Part shown: one piece after another, positions 1 to 9,021 of the stretch | How the letters are laid out: the number at the start of each line of letters is the position of its first letter | Numbering within the stretch: position 1 is the first letter of the stretch | Origin: Thalassospira xianhensis MCCC 1A02616 | GTDB taxonomy: Bacteria > Pseudomonadota > Alphaproteobacteria > Rhodospirillales > Thalassospiraceae | Assembly: GCF_003326475.1 (NCBI RefSeq) | Contig: NZ_JPWA01000012.1 | Location: 1-64,000 of the forward strand | Reading direction: 5' to 3' | DNA: 64,000 bases | The notes under the pieces: generated by a model | What the model saw: the letters and a program-made list of their open reading frames with translations, nothing else | Database searches by the model: none | What the model was told of the DNA's origin: nothing | Program-made: the position numbers and the translations under genes

Positions 1-251
1 TTGCCGTCTTCAAGGCAAATGATGTAATCATCGCCAATCGATTTGCGGATCGGAACAGCTGGTTTCAGCGGCTCTTCTTCTTCAACGGTTTCGACTTCAC
101 GTAAAACGTCAAGTGAATTGAAAATTGTCGAAATCAATTCGGGAATCTGTGCAGATGCAATTGCATTGTTGCTGACATAAGCAGAAACGATATCAACAGT
201 CATCTGTAGCAATTCGTCGCGGTCCAGAACGCTGTTTTCAGCATCGGTCAT
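1..251 (-). CDS. mucR: MucR/Ros family zinc-finger transcriptional regulator (5' part, runs off the left edge)
   Basis: An ORF on the minus strand starts at ATG 249-251 and is still open at base 1. The visible 83 residues start MTDAENSVLDRDELLQMTVD and end in VRKSIG-like and CLEDG sequence, the start of the Ros/MucR zinc finger. The family binds AT-rich DNA through a C-terminal Cys2His2-like finger and controls envelope, motility and cell-cycle genes in alphaproteobacteria. The second Cys of the finger is replaced by Asp (CLEDG), as I recall for many MucR homologues. The finger helix and C-terminus lie outside the window. Family assignment is firm; regulatory targets are unknown. Confidence 0.85.
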   Translation of the reverse strand, partial: MTDAENSVLDRDELLQMTVDIVSAYVSNNAIASAQIPELISTIFNSLDVLREVETVEEEEPLKPAVPIRKSIGDDYIICLEDG

Positions 252-488
252 CTTGAAATATTTCCTTCGTCATTACGAATAGACAATGCTTTTTGCATTA
301 TTTCGCAGATATAGTCAAACAAGACTGTTATTCAATATACCAATTCTACTTAAATTTTATGAGCCGGATAAAACTAGGGTGGATGGTAAAGAAGTCACAT
401 ATGAGATCGAAAAATAGACAATTCGGTTTGATTTGCACGAAGAATGCATGCTTTGTTACATCGATTTAGTTCTGGAGAGTGTGGGGGA

Positions 489-530
489 TTATATATCAAA
501 GTATATATATCATTATTTTTCTTTAATTGA
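489..530. promoter_or_regulatory. AT-rich TA-step tract, candidate MucR/H-NS-like binding site
   Basis: The tract contains TTATATATC and GTATATATATC and then a T-rich run. MucR/Ros proteins favour AT-rich DNA with TpA steps and often repress their own genes. This tract lies about 240 bp upstream of the mucR start in the divergent region. That it is a binding site is inference from composition only. Confidence 0.3.
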
Positions 531-583
531 CGTATTCCTAACGTAACCGGTGAGAAAATCTCCCTTTAAGTGTAGTAGCCTTA

Positions 584-599
584 TTGAGTGAACACTCAA
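584..599. promoter_or_regulatory. Perfect 7-bp inverted repeat, operator-like
   Basis: TTGAGTG-AA-CACTCAA is a perfect inverted repeat with a 2-bp spacer, centred about 125 bp upstream of the rpiB start. Its size and TGA/TCA-type half-sites resemble operators of dimeric helix-turn-helix repressors such as TetR-family proteins. The cognate regulator is not identifiable here. Confidence 0.35.
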
Positions 600-714
600 A
601 AGTTGTCCATCTAAAACTTTAACCACAAAGGCCGCTGTCCGTTGGCAGTTACGAAGCTATGTGCTAAAAGGCGCTCCAAATTACCTGTTGCGCGTATTTA
701 TCAAGGGCTCGCAT

Positions 715-1161
715 ATGACAGCCAAGACCATTGCCATCGCTGCCGATCACGGTGGTGTTGAACTTAAATCCCAAATCATCAAATCGCTTGCCGATAATGG
801 CTGGGAAGTGATTGATCTCGGTACTGACGGATCGGCATCGGTCGATTACCCAGATTACGCGCAGGCCGTTGCCAAATCGATTATCGATGGTAAGGCCGCG
901 AGTGGTATTCTTGTTTGTGGCTCTGGGATTGGCATGAGCATTGCCGCCAACCGTTATCCGCAAATCCGTGCCGCTTTGGTGCATGACCGGCTGTCAGCCG
1001 AACTGTGTCGTCAACATAACAACGCCAACGTTTTGTGTCTTGGCGCTCGCCTGCTTGGTGATGCGACGGCACTTGATTGCGTCAATGCATTCGTAACGAC
1101 TGAATTTGAAGGCGGTCGACACGAACGTCGTGTCGAAAAACTGTCGTCACTTCCTGATTGA
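715..1161 (+). CDS. rpiB: Ribose-5-phosphate isomerase B
   Basis: Interconverts ribose 5-phosphate and ribulose 5-phosphate in the non-oxidative pentose phosphate pathway. The 148-residue product has the RpiB/LacAB fold signatures: AADHGG (9-14) for phosphate binding, GILVCGSGIGMSIAAN with the catalytic Cys at 68, and the HNNANVL segment. I chose ATG 715 because AAGGG lies 8 bp upstream and RpiB proteins start just before the first strand. The frame is open to GTG 661, but that would add 18 residues unlike the family. It sits 86 bp upstream of glyA in the same direction, so the pair is probably cotranscribed. Confidence 0.93.
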   Translation: MTAKTIAIAADHGGVELKSQIIKSLADNGWEVIDLGTDGSASVDYPDYAQAVAKSIIDGKAASGILVCGSGIGMSIAANRYPQIRAALVHDRLSAELCRQHNNANVLCLGARLLGDATALDCVNAFVTTEFEGGRHERRVEKLSSLPD

Positions 1162-1247
1162 TTTCTTTCGCCACCTGGCAATAACCCGGTACGGGTTTCG
1201 AACTTTGCAGCGTTCGTTCCCGCCACATTGTATCGAGAGGCCCCATA

Positions 1248-2522
1248 ATGTCGTTTAAAGGCTTTTTCTCTACCAGCTTGTCAGAAGCAGATCCGGCCCT
1301 GTTCAAATCGGTAACTGACGAACTGGATCGTCAGCAGAACCAGATCGAAATGATCGCCTCCGAGAACATTGTTTCTAAGGCCGTGATCGAGGCACAGGGT
1401 ACTGTGCTGACCAACAAATATGCCGAAGGTTACCCTTCACGCCGTTACTATGGTGGCTGTGAGTTTGTTGACGTTGCCGAGGAACTCGCAATCAATCGAG
1501 CCAAAGAACTGTTTGGTTGCGAGTTTGTCAACGTCCAGCCACATTCGGGCGCACAGGCAAACGGTGCTGTCATGCTGGCGCTTTGCAAACCGGGTGATAC
1601 CATTCTCGGCATGTCACTTGATGCAGGTGGCCATCTGACCCATGGCGCACGTCCTGCGCTTTCGGGGAAATGGTTCAATGCCATTCAGTATGGCGTACGT
1701 GAAGACGACCTGACCCTTGATTATGATCAGGTTGAAGCCCTTGCAGTCGAACATAAACCGACCCTGATCATCGCTGGTGGCTCGGCTATTCCGCGCCAAA
1801 TTGATTTCAAGCGTTTCCGCGAAATTGCGGACAAGGTTGGTGCGCTTCTGATGGTTGATATGGCGCATTTTGCTGGCCTGGTTGCCGGTGGCGTTCATCC
1901 GAGCCCGCTTCCTTATGCAGACGTTGTCACCACCACCACGCATAAAACCCTTCGCGGTCCGCGCGGCGGCATGATCCTGTCGAACAATGTTGAAATCGGC
2001 AAAAAGATCAATTCGGCGGTCTTCCCCGGCCTGCAGGGTGGCCCGTTGATGCATGTCATCGCGGCCAAGGCAGTTGCTTTTGGCGAAGCATTGCGTCCGG
2101 AATTCAAGGAATATGCGCAGCAGGTTGTCGACAATGCCAAGGCCTTGGCCGAAGTTCTGGTAAAGCGCGGTTTCGATATCGTAACCGGCGGCACCGATAC
2201 GCACCTGATGCTGGTCGACCTGCGTCCCAAGGGGCTTAAGGGCAACAACGCCGAAGTCGCACTTGAGCGTGCAGGGATCACCTGCAACAAGAACGGCATT
2301 CCGTTTGACACTGAAAAGCCGACCATTACCTCAGGCGTTCGTTTGGGTACGCCGGCCGGCACCACGCGTGGCTTTGGTGTAGAGGAATTCAAGCAGATCG
2401 GTGAATTGATCGGTGATGTGCTTGACGCTCTTGTCGATAATCCTGATGGCAATGCCCAGGTCGAGAATGCTGTTCGCACCAAGGTCGAAGACCTTTGCAA
2501 ACGCTTCCCGATCTATGCCTGA
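1248..2522 (+). CDS. glyA: Serine hydroxymethyltransferase
   Basis: PLP enzyme that converts serine and tetrahydrofolate to glycine and 5,10-methylene-THF, the main entry of one-carbon units. The product is 424 residues, normal length. It shows the conserved [13 protein letters not shown] segment, the [14 protein letters not shown] aspartate that contacts the PLP ring, and [14 protein letters not shown] with the Schiff-base lysine at 233. ATG 1248 follows GAGAGG. The nrdR start is 24 bp downstream, forming a common alphaproteobacterial glyA-nrdR-rib arrangement. Confidence 0.97.
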   Translation: MSFKGFFSTSLSEADPALFKSVTDELDRQQNQIEMIASENIVSKAVIEAQGTVLTNKYAEGYPSRRYYGGCEFVDVAEELAINRAKELFGCEFVNVQPHSGAQANGAVMLALCKPGDTILGMSLDAGGHLTHGARPALSGKWFNAIQYGVREDDLTLDYDQVEALAVEHKPTLIIAGGSAIPRQIDFKRFREIADKVGALLMVDMAHFAGLVAGGVHPSPLPYADVVTTTTHKTLRGPRGGMILSNNVEIGKKINSAVFPGLQGGPLMHVIAAKAVAFGEALRPEFKEYAQQVVDNAKALAEVLVKRGFDIVTGGTDTHLMLVDLRPKGLKGNNAEVALERAGITCNKNGIPFDTEKPTITSGVRLGTPAGTTRGFGVEEFKQIGELIGDVLDALVDNPDGNAQVENAVRTKVEDLCKRFPIYA

Positions 2523-2546
2523 TCCTTTCAGGAGCGAGTAAAAACA

Positions 2547-3020
2547 ATGCGTTGCCCGTTCTGTGGCCATACAGACACCCAGGTCAAGGACTCCCGTCCG
2601 ACCGAGGAACATCACGCCATTCGCCGGCGCCGGTTTTGCCCAGCCTGTGGATCGCGTTTCACGACGTTTGAACGCGTTCAGCTCCGTGAATTGATGGTGG
2701 TGAAAAAGGACGGGCAACGCGAATTGTTTGATCGTGACAAGCTTGCGCGATCAATCTTTCTTGCCTGCCGCAAACGCCCAATTGAGGATGAACGCGTCGA
2801 AAAGGCGCTTAATGGTATTCAACGTCGCCTCGAAAGCAGCGGTGAAAGCGACATTTCAACCGACACAATCGGTGAAATGGTGATGGGGGCGTTGATCGCA
2901 CTCGATCAGGTTGCTTATGTCCGTTATGCTTCGGTGTATAAAAACTTCCGTGAAGCCCGCGACTTCGAACAGTTCGTGGAAAATATGCATGATGGGGAAG
3001 AAGAGGCGGACGCAGAGTAA
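2547..3020 (+). CDS. nrdR: Transcriptional repressor NrdR
   Basis: ATP/dATP-sensing zinc-ribbon repressor of ribonucleotide reductase genes. The 157 residues begin with a zinc ribbon (Cys3, Cys6, Cys31, Cys34) and continue into an ATP-cone domain (from [19 protein letters not shown]). Both domains are complete. Its TAA shares one base with the ribD ATG (TAATG), so it is translationally coupled to the riboflavin genes. NrdR boxes are expected upstream of nrd genes elsewhere in the genome; I see none here. Confidence 0.96.
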   Translation: MRCPFCGHTDTQVKDSRPTEEHHAIRRRRFCPACGSRFTTFERVQLRELMVVKKDGQRELFDRDKLARSIFLACRKRPIEDERVEKALNGIQRRLESSGESDISTDTIGEMVMGALIALDQVAYVRYASVYKNFREARDFEQFVENMHDGEEEADAE

Positions 3021-4144
3021 TGACAATCCCCGCGTTTTCGGATGATGACCGGCATTTCATGCGGGTCGCTCTAAGCCTGTCAAAACGCGGTCTGGGAAAT
3101 GTCTGGCCCAACCCGTCTGTCGGGTGTGTTCTGGTTTCACCCCAGGGAACGATTGTCGGGCGCGGTTTCACCAAGCCGGGTGGAAGGCCCCATGCCGAAC
3201 GTGTTGCATTGGATGAGGCTGCAGAAATGGCCCGCAATGCGACGGCCTATGTCACACTTGAACCCTGCAGCCATTTCGGCGTATCGCCCCCCTGTGCCGC
3301 AGGCCTGATTGAGGCCGGTGTTAAACGCGTTGTCAGTGCGCTTGAAGACCCGGATGATCGTGTATCCGGGCGAGGCCACGATATGTTGCGGGATGCGGGC
3401 ATTATTGTCGATGTCGGGCTTTGTAGCGACGAAGCGCGTCATATTAATTCCGGTTTTCTGTCGCGCATTCTGTCCGGGCGTCCAACGGTGACGCTGAAAC
3501 TTGCATCGACGATGGATGGTCGATCGGCAACAAAATCTGGCGAAAGCAAATGGATAACCGGTAGTGCGGCGCGCGAGCAGGGGCATCTTTTGCGTGCTAA
3601 TCATGACGCAATCCTTGTCGGTGCGAATACCGTATTGACGGATAACCCGACCCTGACATGCCGTATCGCCGGACGCTACGAACAATCACCTGTTCGCATC
3701 ATCCTGGATCGCAAAGGCGAGGTGCCACTGTCGACTGACATGGTGACAAGTGCCCATAATGTTCCGACCTGGGTCGTGACAACGGATGCACTTTTGCGCG
3801 AAGTTTCTGAAAAATTTACAGAAACCGATGTGAAAGTACTTTCTGCCAGATGCGATAATGATCATTTCGACCTAAATGACGTGATGAAACGTTTGGGCGA
3901 ACAGGGGCTGACCCGCGTGCTGGTCGAAAGTGGCGGTATTCTTGCTGCCGGTCTGGTGCGGGATAATCTCGTTGATTGCATTGTCCATTTCAGCGCACCG
4001 TCCATTATAGGGGCGGATGGAAAAGCAATGATCGCGGATCTTGGTTTTGATCGCCTGTCAGATATATCGCGGTTCCGACGCGTTTCTGTTCGAGCAGTTG
4101 GCGAGGATATCGTGACAACATACGAGAAAATAACGGATAGTTGA
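3020..4144 (+). CDS. ribD: Bifunctional riboflavin biosynthesis deaminase/reductase RibD
   Basis: Carries out the second and third committed steps of riboflavin synthesis: deamination of the pyrimidine and NADPH-dependent reduction of the ribose side chain. The N-terminal deaminase has the zinc ligands in PHAE (His58, Glu60) and in EPCSHFGVSPPC (Cys83, Cys92). The C-terminal RibD_C reductase domain starts near residue 155 (VTLKLASTMDGRSAT). At 374 residues it is full length. It overlaps nrdR by one base and its TGA directly abuts the ribE ATG. Confidence 0.96.
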   Translation: MTIPAFSDDDRHFMRVALSLSKRGLGNVWPNPSVGCVLVSPQGTIVGRGFTKPGGRPHAERVALDEAAEMARNATAYVTLEPCSHFGVSPPCAAGLIEAGVKRVVSALEDPDDRVSGRGHDMLRDAGIIVDVGLCSDEARHINSGFLSRILSGRPTVTLKLASTMDGRSATKSGESKWITGSAAREQGHLLRANHDAILVGANTVLTDNPTLTCRIAGRYEQSPVRIILDRKGEVPLSTDMVTSAHNVPTWVVTTDALLREVSEKFTETDVKVLSARCDNDHFDLNDVMKRLGEQGLTRVLVESGGILAAGLVRDNLVDCIVHFSAPSIIGADGKAMIADLGFDRLSDISRFRRVSVRAVGEDIVTTYEKITDS

Positions 4145-4732
4145 ATGTTCACAGGCATCATCACAGATATCGGTACCGTTCGAAAAATTGAAAAGCGCGG
4201 CGATACACGTTTCGAATTCACGACAGGTTTCGATACTTCCAAAATCGTTCTGGGGGCGTCGATTTCCTGCAATGGCGCCTGTATGACCGTGATTGAAACC
4301 GGGGCAGACTGGTTTGCCATCGAAGCATCTGCCGAAAGTCTGAGCAAAACTACCATGGGTGACCTTGGCGTCGGATCACGGGTCAATCTGGAACAGGCAA
4401 CCCGGGTTGGGGACGAGTTGGGCGGCCACATTGTTTCGGGTCATGTCGACGGCGTTGCAGTCCTTACGAAACGCCTTCCGGAAGGTGATTCCCTGCGTCT
4501 GACATTCGAAGTTTCCGAGGTTTTTGCGAAATATATTGCGTCAAAGGGCTCCGTAACGCTTGAAGGTGTTTCTTTGACGGTCAATGAGGTTGACGGAAAC
4601 ACTTTTGGTATCAATCTGATACCCCATACCCAGACACATACAACGCTGGGATCGAAGCAACCGGGAGACCGGATCAATTTCGAGATAGACATGCTGGCGC
4701 GTTATGTCGCGCGCATGCTGGGGAAGGATTGA
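4145..4732 (+). CDS. ribE: Riboflavin synthase alpha subunit
   Basis: Dismutates two 6,7-dimethyl-8-ribityllumazine molecules to riboflavin plus the pyrimidine precursor. The 195 residues form two tandem lumazine-binding barrels (about 1-97 and 98-190). The N-terminal MFTGIITDIG motif and the GGHIVSGHVDGV segment opening the second barrel are present. It begins immediately after the ribD stop and ends 6 bp before ribBX, so translation is probably coupled. The same enzyme is called ribC in some E. coli literature. Confidence 0.95.
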   Translation: MFTGIITDIGTVRKIEKRGDTRFEFTTGFDTSKIVLGASISCNGACMTVIETGADWFAIEASAESLSKTTMGDLGVGSRVNLEQATRVGDELGGHIVSGHVDGVAVLTKRLPEGDSLRLTFEVSEVFAKYIASKGSVTLEGVSLTVNEVDGNTFGINLIPHTQTHTTLGSKQPGDRINFEIDMLARYVARMLGKD

Positions 4733-4738
4733 ATAGCC

Positions 4739-5893
4739 ATGCCACATCGCCACCTTTCGCCGATTGAAGATGTTATTGAAGAAGCCCGTAACGGCCGGAT
4801 GTTCATCCTTGTCGACGACGAGGATCGCGAGAACGAGGGCGATCTGGTTATTCCCGCGCAAATGGCGACACCCGATGCCGTGAACTTCATGGCAACGCAT
4901 GGCCGTGGGCTTATTTGTCTGACGCTTGAATCCGAACGGTGCGATCATCTTGGCCTGCCTTTGATGAGCGCGCGAAACGGTACACGACATGAAACGGCAT
5001 TCACCGTTTCGATAGAGGCGGCAACCGGCGTCACAACAGGGATATCCGCCCCGGACAGAGCCAGAACAATTTCTGTAGCGATCGATCCAAAATCAACGGC
5101 GGATGATATCGTTACCCCCGGGCACATCTTTCCGCTTCGTGCGCGTCCGGGCGGGGTTCTGGTCCGTGCCGGGCATACCGAGGCATCGGTTGATATTTCC
5201 CGGCTGGCGGGGCTTAATCCGTCTGGCGTTATTTGCGAGATCATGAGCGAAAGCGGCGAAATGGCGCGTTTGCCAGAACTCGTTGAATTTGCCCAAAAGC
5301 ATAATTTGAAAATTGCGCAGATTGCCGATTTGATCCGCTATCGCCGGAAGCACGAAAAAGTCGTTCAGCGCAAGGCGACAACCAAAATCAATTCGCTGCA
5401 TGGTGGCGAGTTTGAGCTTAATCTTTATGTAAACAATATCACCTACGCGGAACATATCGCGCTTGTTAAAGGCGATATTTCTGATGGTGCACCAGTCCTT
5501 ACACGCGTCCATGCCCTGAATGTTCTTGAAGATGTACTTGGCGACCGTCAGGGAAGCCACGGCGGTGAATTGCAGGCCGCAATGCGCCAGATCGGTGAGG
5601 AGGGACGCGGTGTGATCGTTCTGATCCGTGAACCGCGACCCAATACGCTTTCGTCATCGATTGCAAAACTGATCGAACGGTACGGTGGCGACGGCGAGGC
5701 ACTTCGTCAGGAAATCGCGAAAACCGCTGGCGAATCTGATTTGCGCGATTATGGTGTGGGGGCGCAAATCTTGCTGGATTTGGGCATTCACGACATGATT
5801 TTGCTTTCAAACACCAAAAGACACATCGTAGGACTTGACGGGTTCGGTCTAAATCTGGTTGATCAGCGTCCGCTTGTCGTATCGGAGGAATAA
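4739..5893 (+). CDS. ribB: 3,4-dihydroxy-2-butanone-4-phosphate synthase with degenerate GTP cyclohydrolase II domain (RibBX type)
   Basis: The N-terminal half (about 1-205) is a complete RibB domain. It has the acidic [10 protein letters not shown] loop, [18 protein letters not shown], and the GHIFPLRA and GHTEASVD motifs, so it should make dihydroxybutanone phosphate from ribulose 5-phosphate. The C-terminal half (about 215-375) aligns with RibA by eye. However, the three zinc cysteines (normally CLTGD and RCDCG) are absent; [17 protein letters not shown] and SHGG stand there instead. The QEGRNIG catalytic segment reads [11 protein letters not shown]. It is therefore very unlikely to have GTP cyclohydrolase II activity. 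Such RibBX proteins are described in Proteobacteria, and a separate ribA is expected elsewhere. Confidence 0.93.
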   Translation: MPHRHLSPIEDVIEEARNGRMFILVDDEDRENEGDLVIPAQMATPDAVNFMATHGRGLICLTLESERCDHLGLPLMSARNGTRHETAFTVSIEAATGVTTGISAPDRARTISVAIDPKSTADDIVTPGHIFPLRARPGGVLVRAGHTEASVDISRLAGLNPSGVICEIMSESGEMARLPELVEFAQKHNLKIAQIADLIRYRRKHEKVVQRKATTKINSLHGGEFELNLYVNNITYAEHIALVKGDISDGAPVLTRVHALNVLEDVLGDRQGSHGGELQAAMRQIGEEGRGVIVLIREPRPNTLSSSIAKLIERYGGDGEALRQEIAKTAGESDLRDYGVGAQILLDLGIHDMILLSNTKRHIVGLDGFGLNLVDQRPLVVSEE

Positions 5894-5897
5894 AAAC

Positions 5898-6362
5898 ATG
5901 AGTAACGGTCCGCACATCCTGATCGTTGATGCGCCTTATTACACCCATATCGTCGAAGATCTGGTCAAAGGGGCTGCGTCGACTCTGGAAGCTGGTGGTG
6001 CAACCTGGGACCGGCTTTCTGTTTCCGGTGCCTTCGAAGTTCCGATAGCAATCCGATATGCCGTACAGTCAATGGCTGACCTTGCAACGGGCCCTCGGTA
6101 TGATGGCTACCTTGCTCTCGGCTGTGTTATCCGCGGCGAAACCACGCATTACGATCACATCTGCGAAGAAGCCAACCGTGCCTTGATGCAGCTTTGCCTT
6201 GATTATCGTCTGGCGATCGGCAATGGCATCCTGACTGTTGAAAATGAAGCCCAGGCACTTGCACGTGCCAAGGCCGATCAGAAGAATAAAGGGGGCGAGG
6301 CCGCCCGCGCCGTTTTTCGTATGATCGAAGTTCAAAACCACTTTGGAATACATCACAAGTAA
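5898..6362 (+). CDS. ribH: 6,7-dimethyl-8-ribityllumazine synthase
   Basis: Condenses the RibB and RibD products to lumazine, the penultimate step of riboflavin synthesis. The 154-residue product has the SGAFEVP and GCVIRGETTHYDHICEEA motifs with the catalytic His of THYD near residue 84. I start it at ATG 5898, 10 bp after a good GGAGGA site. The longer in-frame start at 5859 would overlap ribBX and adds sequence unlike the family. Its TAA overlaps the nusB ATG by one base. Confidence 0.95.
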   Translation: MSNGPHILIVDAPYYTHIVEDLVKGAASTLEAGGATWDRLSVSGAFEVPIAIRYAVQSMADLATGPRYDGYLALGCVIRGETTHYDHICEEANRALMQLCLDYRLAIGNGILTVENEAQALARAKADQKNKGGEAARAVFRMIEVQNHFGIHHK

Positions 6363-6859
6363 TGACCGATAAACCCAAGGCATCAGCCGCTCAACGACGC
6401 AGTGCCGCGCGTTTTGCTGCCATTCAGGCGCTTTACCAGGCCGAACTTTCGCAGCTTTCGGCAGGTGATGTTGTGCGTGAATACTCCGACTTCCGCCTTG
6501 ACGGCGAAGGTATTCGCGACCTTGAAGAACCCAACGACAACCTGATTGATCCTGATCGCGGTTTTTTCGCCGATCTGGTTCAGGGCGTCACCGCACGTAC
6601 CGTCGACCTTGACGGATTGATCGATTCAGCGTTGGAAAAGGGCTGGACGACCAAGCGTCTTGAAACCGTTTTGCGCAGTATTCTGCGCGCGGGCACCTAC
6701 GAATTGATGATGCGTGAAGATGTTCCGATGCGTGTCGTCATCACCGAATACGTGGATGCGGCCCATTCGTTCTTTGACGAAACCGAGCCGAAGCTGGTGA
6801 ATGCTGTTCTTGACCGGATCGGCAAAACGCTTCGTGCAGGTGAAACCGGGCAGAAATAA
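6362..6859 (+). CDS. nusB: Transcription antitermination factor NusB
   Basis: All-helical RNA-binding protein that, with NusE (ribosomal S10), nucleates rRNA antitermination complexes on boxA. The 165 residues include the conserved AARFAAIQALYQAE opening helix and LRSILRAGTYELMMREDVPMRVVITEYVD. Coupling to ribH by a TAATG overlap is the usual arrangement in many bacteria. The thiL start is 2 bp after its stop codon. Confidence 0.95.
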   Translation: MTDKPKASAAQRRSAARFAAIQALYQAELSQLSAGDVVREYSDFRLDGEGIRDLEEPNDNLIDPDRGFFADLVQGVTARTVDLDGLIDSALEKGWTTKRLETVLRSILRAGTYELMMREDVPMRVVITEYVDAAHSFFDETEPKLVNAVLDRIGKTLRAGETGQK

Positions 6860-6860
6860 T

Positions 6861-7838
6861 ATGGCAGGGCGGTCAGGAGAGTTTGATCTGATCGCGCGCC
6901 ATTTTGCGCCAATCGCGCAAAAGTCAAAAGCCGCGTTGTCTCTCTTGGACGATGCGGCTCTTTTGTCTGTGCCCGATGGACAGGAACTGGTGATAACGGT
7001 CGATGCTCTTGTCGCAGATGTCCATTTCCGAAGTCAGGATGACCCGGCCAATATTGCGCGCAAGGTAATGCGCGTTAATCTGTCGGACCTTGCTGCAATG
7101 GGGGCATCCCCGCTGGGTGTCGTATTGACGGCAGGATATAACCGAGATTTGTCCGAGGACTGGATCGCGGAATTTGCGAAAGGTTTGGGACAGGATTGTG
7201 ATGCCTTCGACACGCCGCTTCTGGGAGGGGATACCGTTGGTACACCCGGTCCTACATTCTTCAGTCTAACAGCATTTGGCGCAGTCCCGCCGGGCAGAGC
7301 GCTCCGCCGTGATGCGGCCAAGCCAGGTGATCTGATTGCGGTCACTGGGACCCTGGGGGATGGCGCGCTTGGCTTGAAGGTTCTGCAGGGTGATTTAAAC
7401 AGCCTTGATCACGAAGATACCGCGTTTTTGGCATCGCGATACTGGGTGCCTCAACCACGTTTGGAAATCGGTCAAAAATGTGTAGCTGCCATTCGCCGGT
7501 ATGCTGCGATGGATATTTCAGACGGACTGGCGGGGGATTGCCGAAAAATTTGCGAGGCATCCAATGTCGGTATGATCTTTGATCAAGAACGAATTCCTCT
7601 TTCAAAGGCCGCCCGGCATGCGGTGCAGAATGATCCTGCATTTTGGAATTCTGTACTTGCTGGCGGTGATGATTACGAACTTTTGATTTGTGCTGGTCCC
7701 AATGAAATCAAAGCTCTGGGTAGTGATATTACGATTATTGGTGAGGTAACAGATCGAAGCGGGCAGGTTGATCTGATTGGTATTGATAAAAAAATGGCCG
7801 AACTCGCAAAGGGCGGGTTCGACCATTTTGGATCCTAA
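6861..7838 (+). CDS. thiL: Thiamine-monophosphate kinase
   Basis: Phosphorylates thiamine monophosphate to the active cofactor thiamine pyrophosphate. The 325 residues show AIR-synthase-like fold motifs: LLDDAALLSV, the metal- and ATP-binding NLSDLAAMGA region, LGGDT, and MDISDGLAGD near residue 210. I start it at ATG 6861, directly after nusB; the upstream in-frame start lies inside nusB. It closes the nrdR-to-thiL run and converges with the minus-strand BamE-like gene, leaving only 6 bp between the stops. Confidence 0.94.
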   Translation: MAGRSGEFDLIARHFAPIAQKSKAALSLLDDAALLSVPDGQELVITVDALVADVHFRSQDDPANIARKVMRVNLSDLAAMGASPLGVVLTAGYNRDLSEDWIAEFAKGLGQDCDAFDTPLLGGDTVGTPGPTFFSLTAFGAVPPGRALRRDAAKPGDLIAVTGTLGDGALGLKVLQGDLNSLDHEDTAFLASRYWVPQPRLEIGQKCVAAIRRYAAMDISDGLAGDCRKICEASNVGMIFDQERIPLSKAARHAVQNDPAFWNSVLAGGDDYELLICAGPNEIKALGSDITIIGEVTDRSGQVDLIGIDKKMAELAKGGFDHFGS

Positions 7839-7844
7839 GCGGAC

Positions 7845-8294
7845 TTATTTCGTTTCGCTGAAGCGGCCAAGGTTGCCAAACAACTGCTGCAGGATTGTGA
7901 TTTCTTTGCCTGCTGTTGGCGTGATCCGGTCGGTAGGAATGACCGGCTTTCCGTCTTCCAGGTCATATTCGCTCAGAATATCAACACGATTTGCGGCATC
8001 AAAGCTGATCAAAACGACCTTTTGTTCAACGACATCGGGTTCCAGAAAAGCAATTGTTTCAGTTCTACGCGAAATATAAAGCCAGACATTTTCATCGAAC
8101 GCAGCGATGCTTGAAGGTGATCCCAGTAGATCCGTCACATCACCCTTGGTCGATTCTCCGACGACTATTTGCTCGAGAGCTTCCGGTTCTGGAGCATTAC
8201 CACGTGTTGCAATACGTGGGCTGCAGGCAGAAACAACTGCCATTGCCAATCCGGCCAGCATCAGAAGGGAAATGCGTCTTGTTCTTTTATGCAT
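7845..8294 (-). CDS. bamE: BamE/SmpA-like outer membrane lipoprotein
   Basis: Small lipoprotein of the SmpA/OmlA family, a component of the Bam complex that inserts beta-barrel proteins into the outer membrane. From ATG 8292-8294 the product is 149 residues. It has a lipoprotein signal ending in VVSAC (acylated Cys24) and then the family core VGESTKGDVTDLLGSPSSIA and WLYISRRTE. A GGTGAG site precedes this ATG; the GTG at 8301-8303 overlaps that site and is a less likely start. It is divergent from the Cbp3-like gene, as is common in alphaproteobacteria. Confidence 0.85.
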   Translation of the reverse strand: MHKRTRRISLLMLAGLAMAVVSACSPRIATRGNAPEPEALEQIVVGESTKGDVTDLLGSPSSIAAFDENVWLYISRRTETIAFLEPDVVEQKVVLISFDAANRVDILSEYDLEDGKPVIPTDRITPTAGKEITILQQLFGNLGRFSETK

Positions 8295-8457
8295 GGAACT
8301 CACCAGAGCGATCCGCTAGTTAAAATCAGTAAGGAATTGCCTTGAGTTTCAGCGCTGGGCGCATGATATTGCCGGGCAATGGTGGGGCAGTATCGCCCCG
8401 GGAAATTTACGGCATTCTGCGTGCCATGGCGGGAATGTCAACGAAGGAGTGTTTCTG

Positions 8458-9009
8458 TTGTTCGGCTGGTTAAAGAAAAAGGACCGCAAACAAAGTGCTG
8501 CCTTTGCGCTTTACACCAGGATGGTCGAGCAGGCGCGAGACCATGCATTCTATACACGTCTTGGTGTTGCCGACACGATGGAAGGCCGCTTTGACTTGAT
8601 TCTGGTGCATGCTTTCGTTCTGTTTCGCCGTCTGAAAAAAGACAATGAAGGCCGGAAGCTGGCACAGGAAATCTTTGACGTGATGTTTTCCGACCTCGAT
8701 CAGAACATGCGTGAGATGGGAATTGGTGACGTCGGCATCCTTAAGCGCATCCGGAAAATGTCGGAGTCCTATCATGGCCGCATCGTCGCCTATGAAGAAG
8801 GCGTGCAAACTGGCGCCATAGAACTTGCAGCCGCCCTTAACCGCAATCTGTACGCAGATAATGACGCAAGCGACGCACAATTGATGGCCATGGTTGGCTA
8901 TATCAATGATGCCCTTGCAAATCTTGATCGTCAGAAAACCGAAGAATTACACAACGGCGTCATTCATTTTCCGGCCGTGCCGGAAATCTCCGTTGCACAA
9001 ACCGAATAG
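8458..9009 (+). CDS. Ubiquinol-cytochrome c chaperone family protein (Cbp3-like)
   Basis: Homologue of mitochondrial Cbp3/UQCC1, which assists cytochrome b maturation for the bc1 complex. The 183 residues include the typical FALYTRMVEQARDHAFYTRLGV, GRFDLILVHAFVLFRRL and FDVMFSDLDQNMREMGIGDVG segments. The start is probably TTG 8458: AAGGAG ends 8 bp before it, whereas that same site overlaps the alternative GTG 8449. The DUF177 gene follows 12 bp after the stop. The bacterial function is inferred from the family and is not well characterised. Confidence 0.85.
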   Translation: MFGWLKKKDRKQSAAFALYTRMVEQARDHAFYTRLGVADTMEGRFDLILVHAFVLFRRLKKDNEGRKLAQEIFDVMFSDLDQNMREMGIGDVGILKRIRKMSESYHGRIVAYEEGVQTGAIELAAALNRNLYADNDASDAQLMAMVGYINDALANLDRQKTEELHNGVIHFPAVPEISVAQTE

Positions 9010-9021
9010 AAAGAGGCCCAA

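Larger units (their letters stand above)
252..714. other. 463-bp divergent intergenic region between mucR and rpiB
   Basis: No convincing gene is present. The stretch is clearly more AT-rich than the flanking genes. It holds a run of TA steps around 489-530 and a short perfect inverted repeat at 584-599, both listed separately. It must carry promoters for mucR (leftward) and rpiB (rightward), but I cannot place either one reliably. Confidence 0.6.

Noticed and set aside
2547..6362. FMN riboswitch controlling the rib genes
   Set aside because: The rib genes are coupled directly to nrdR with almost no spacers, and the gaps around glyA are too short for this element; none of its conserved helices was seen.
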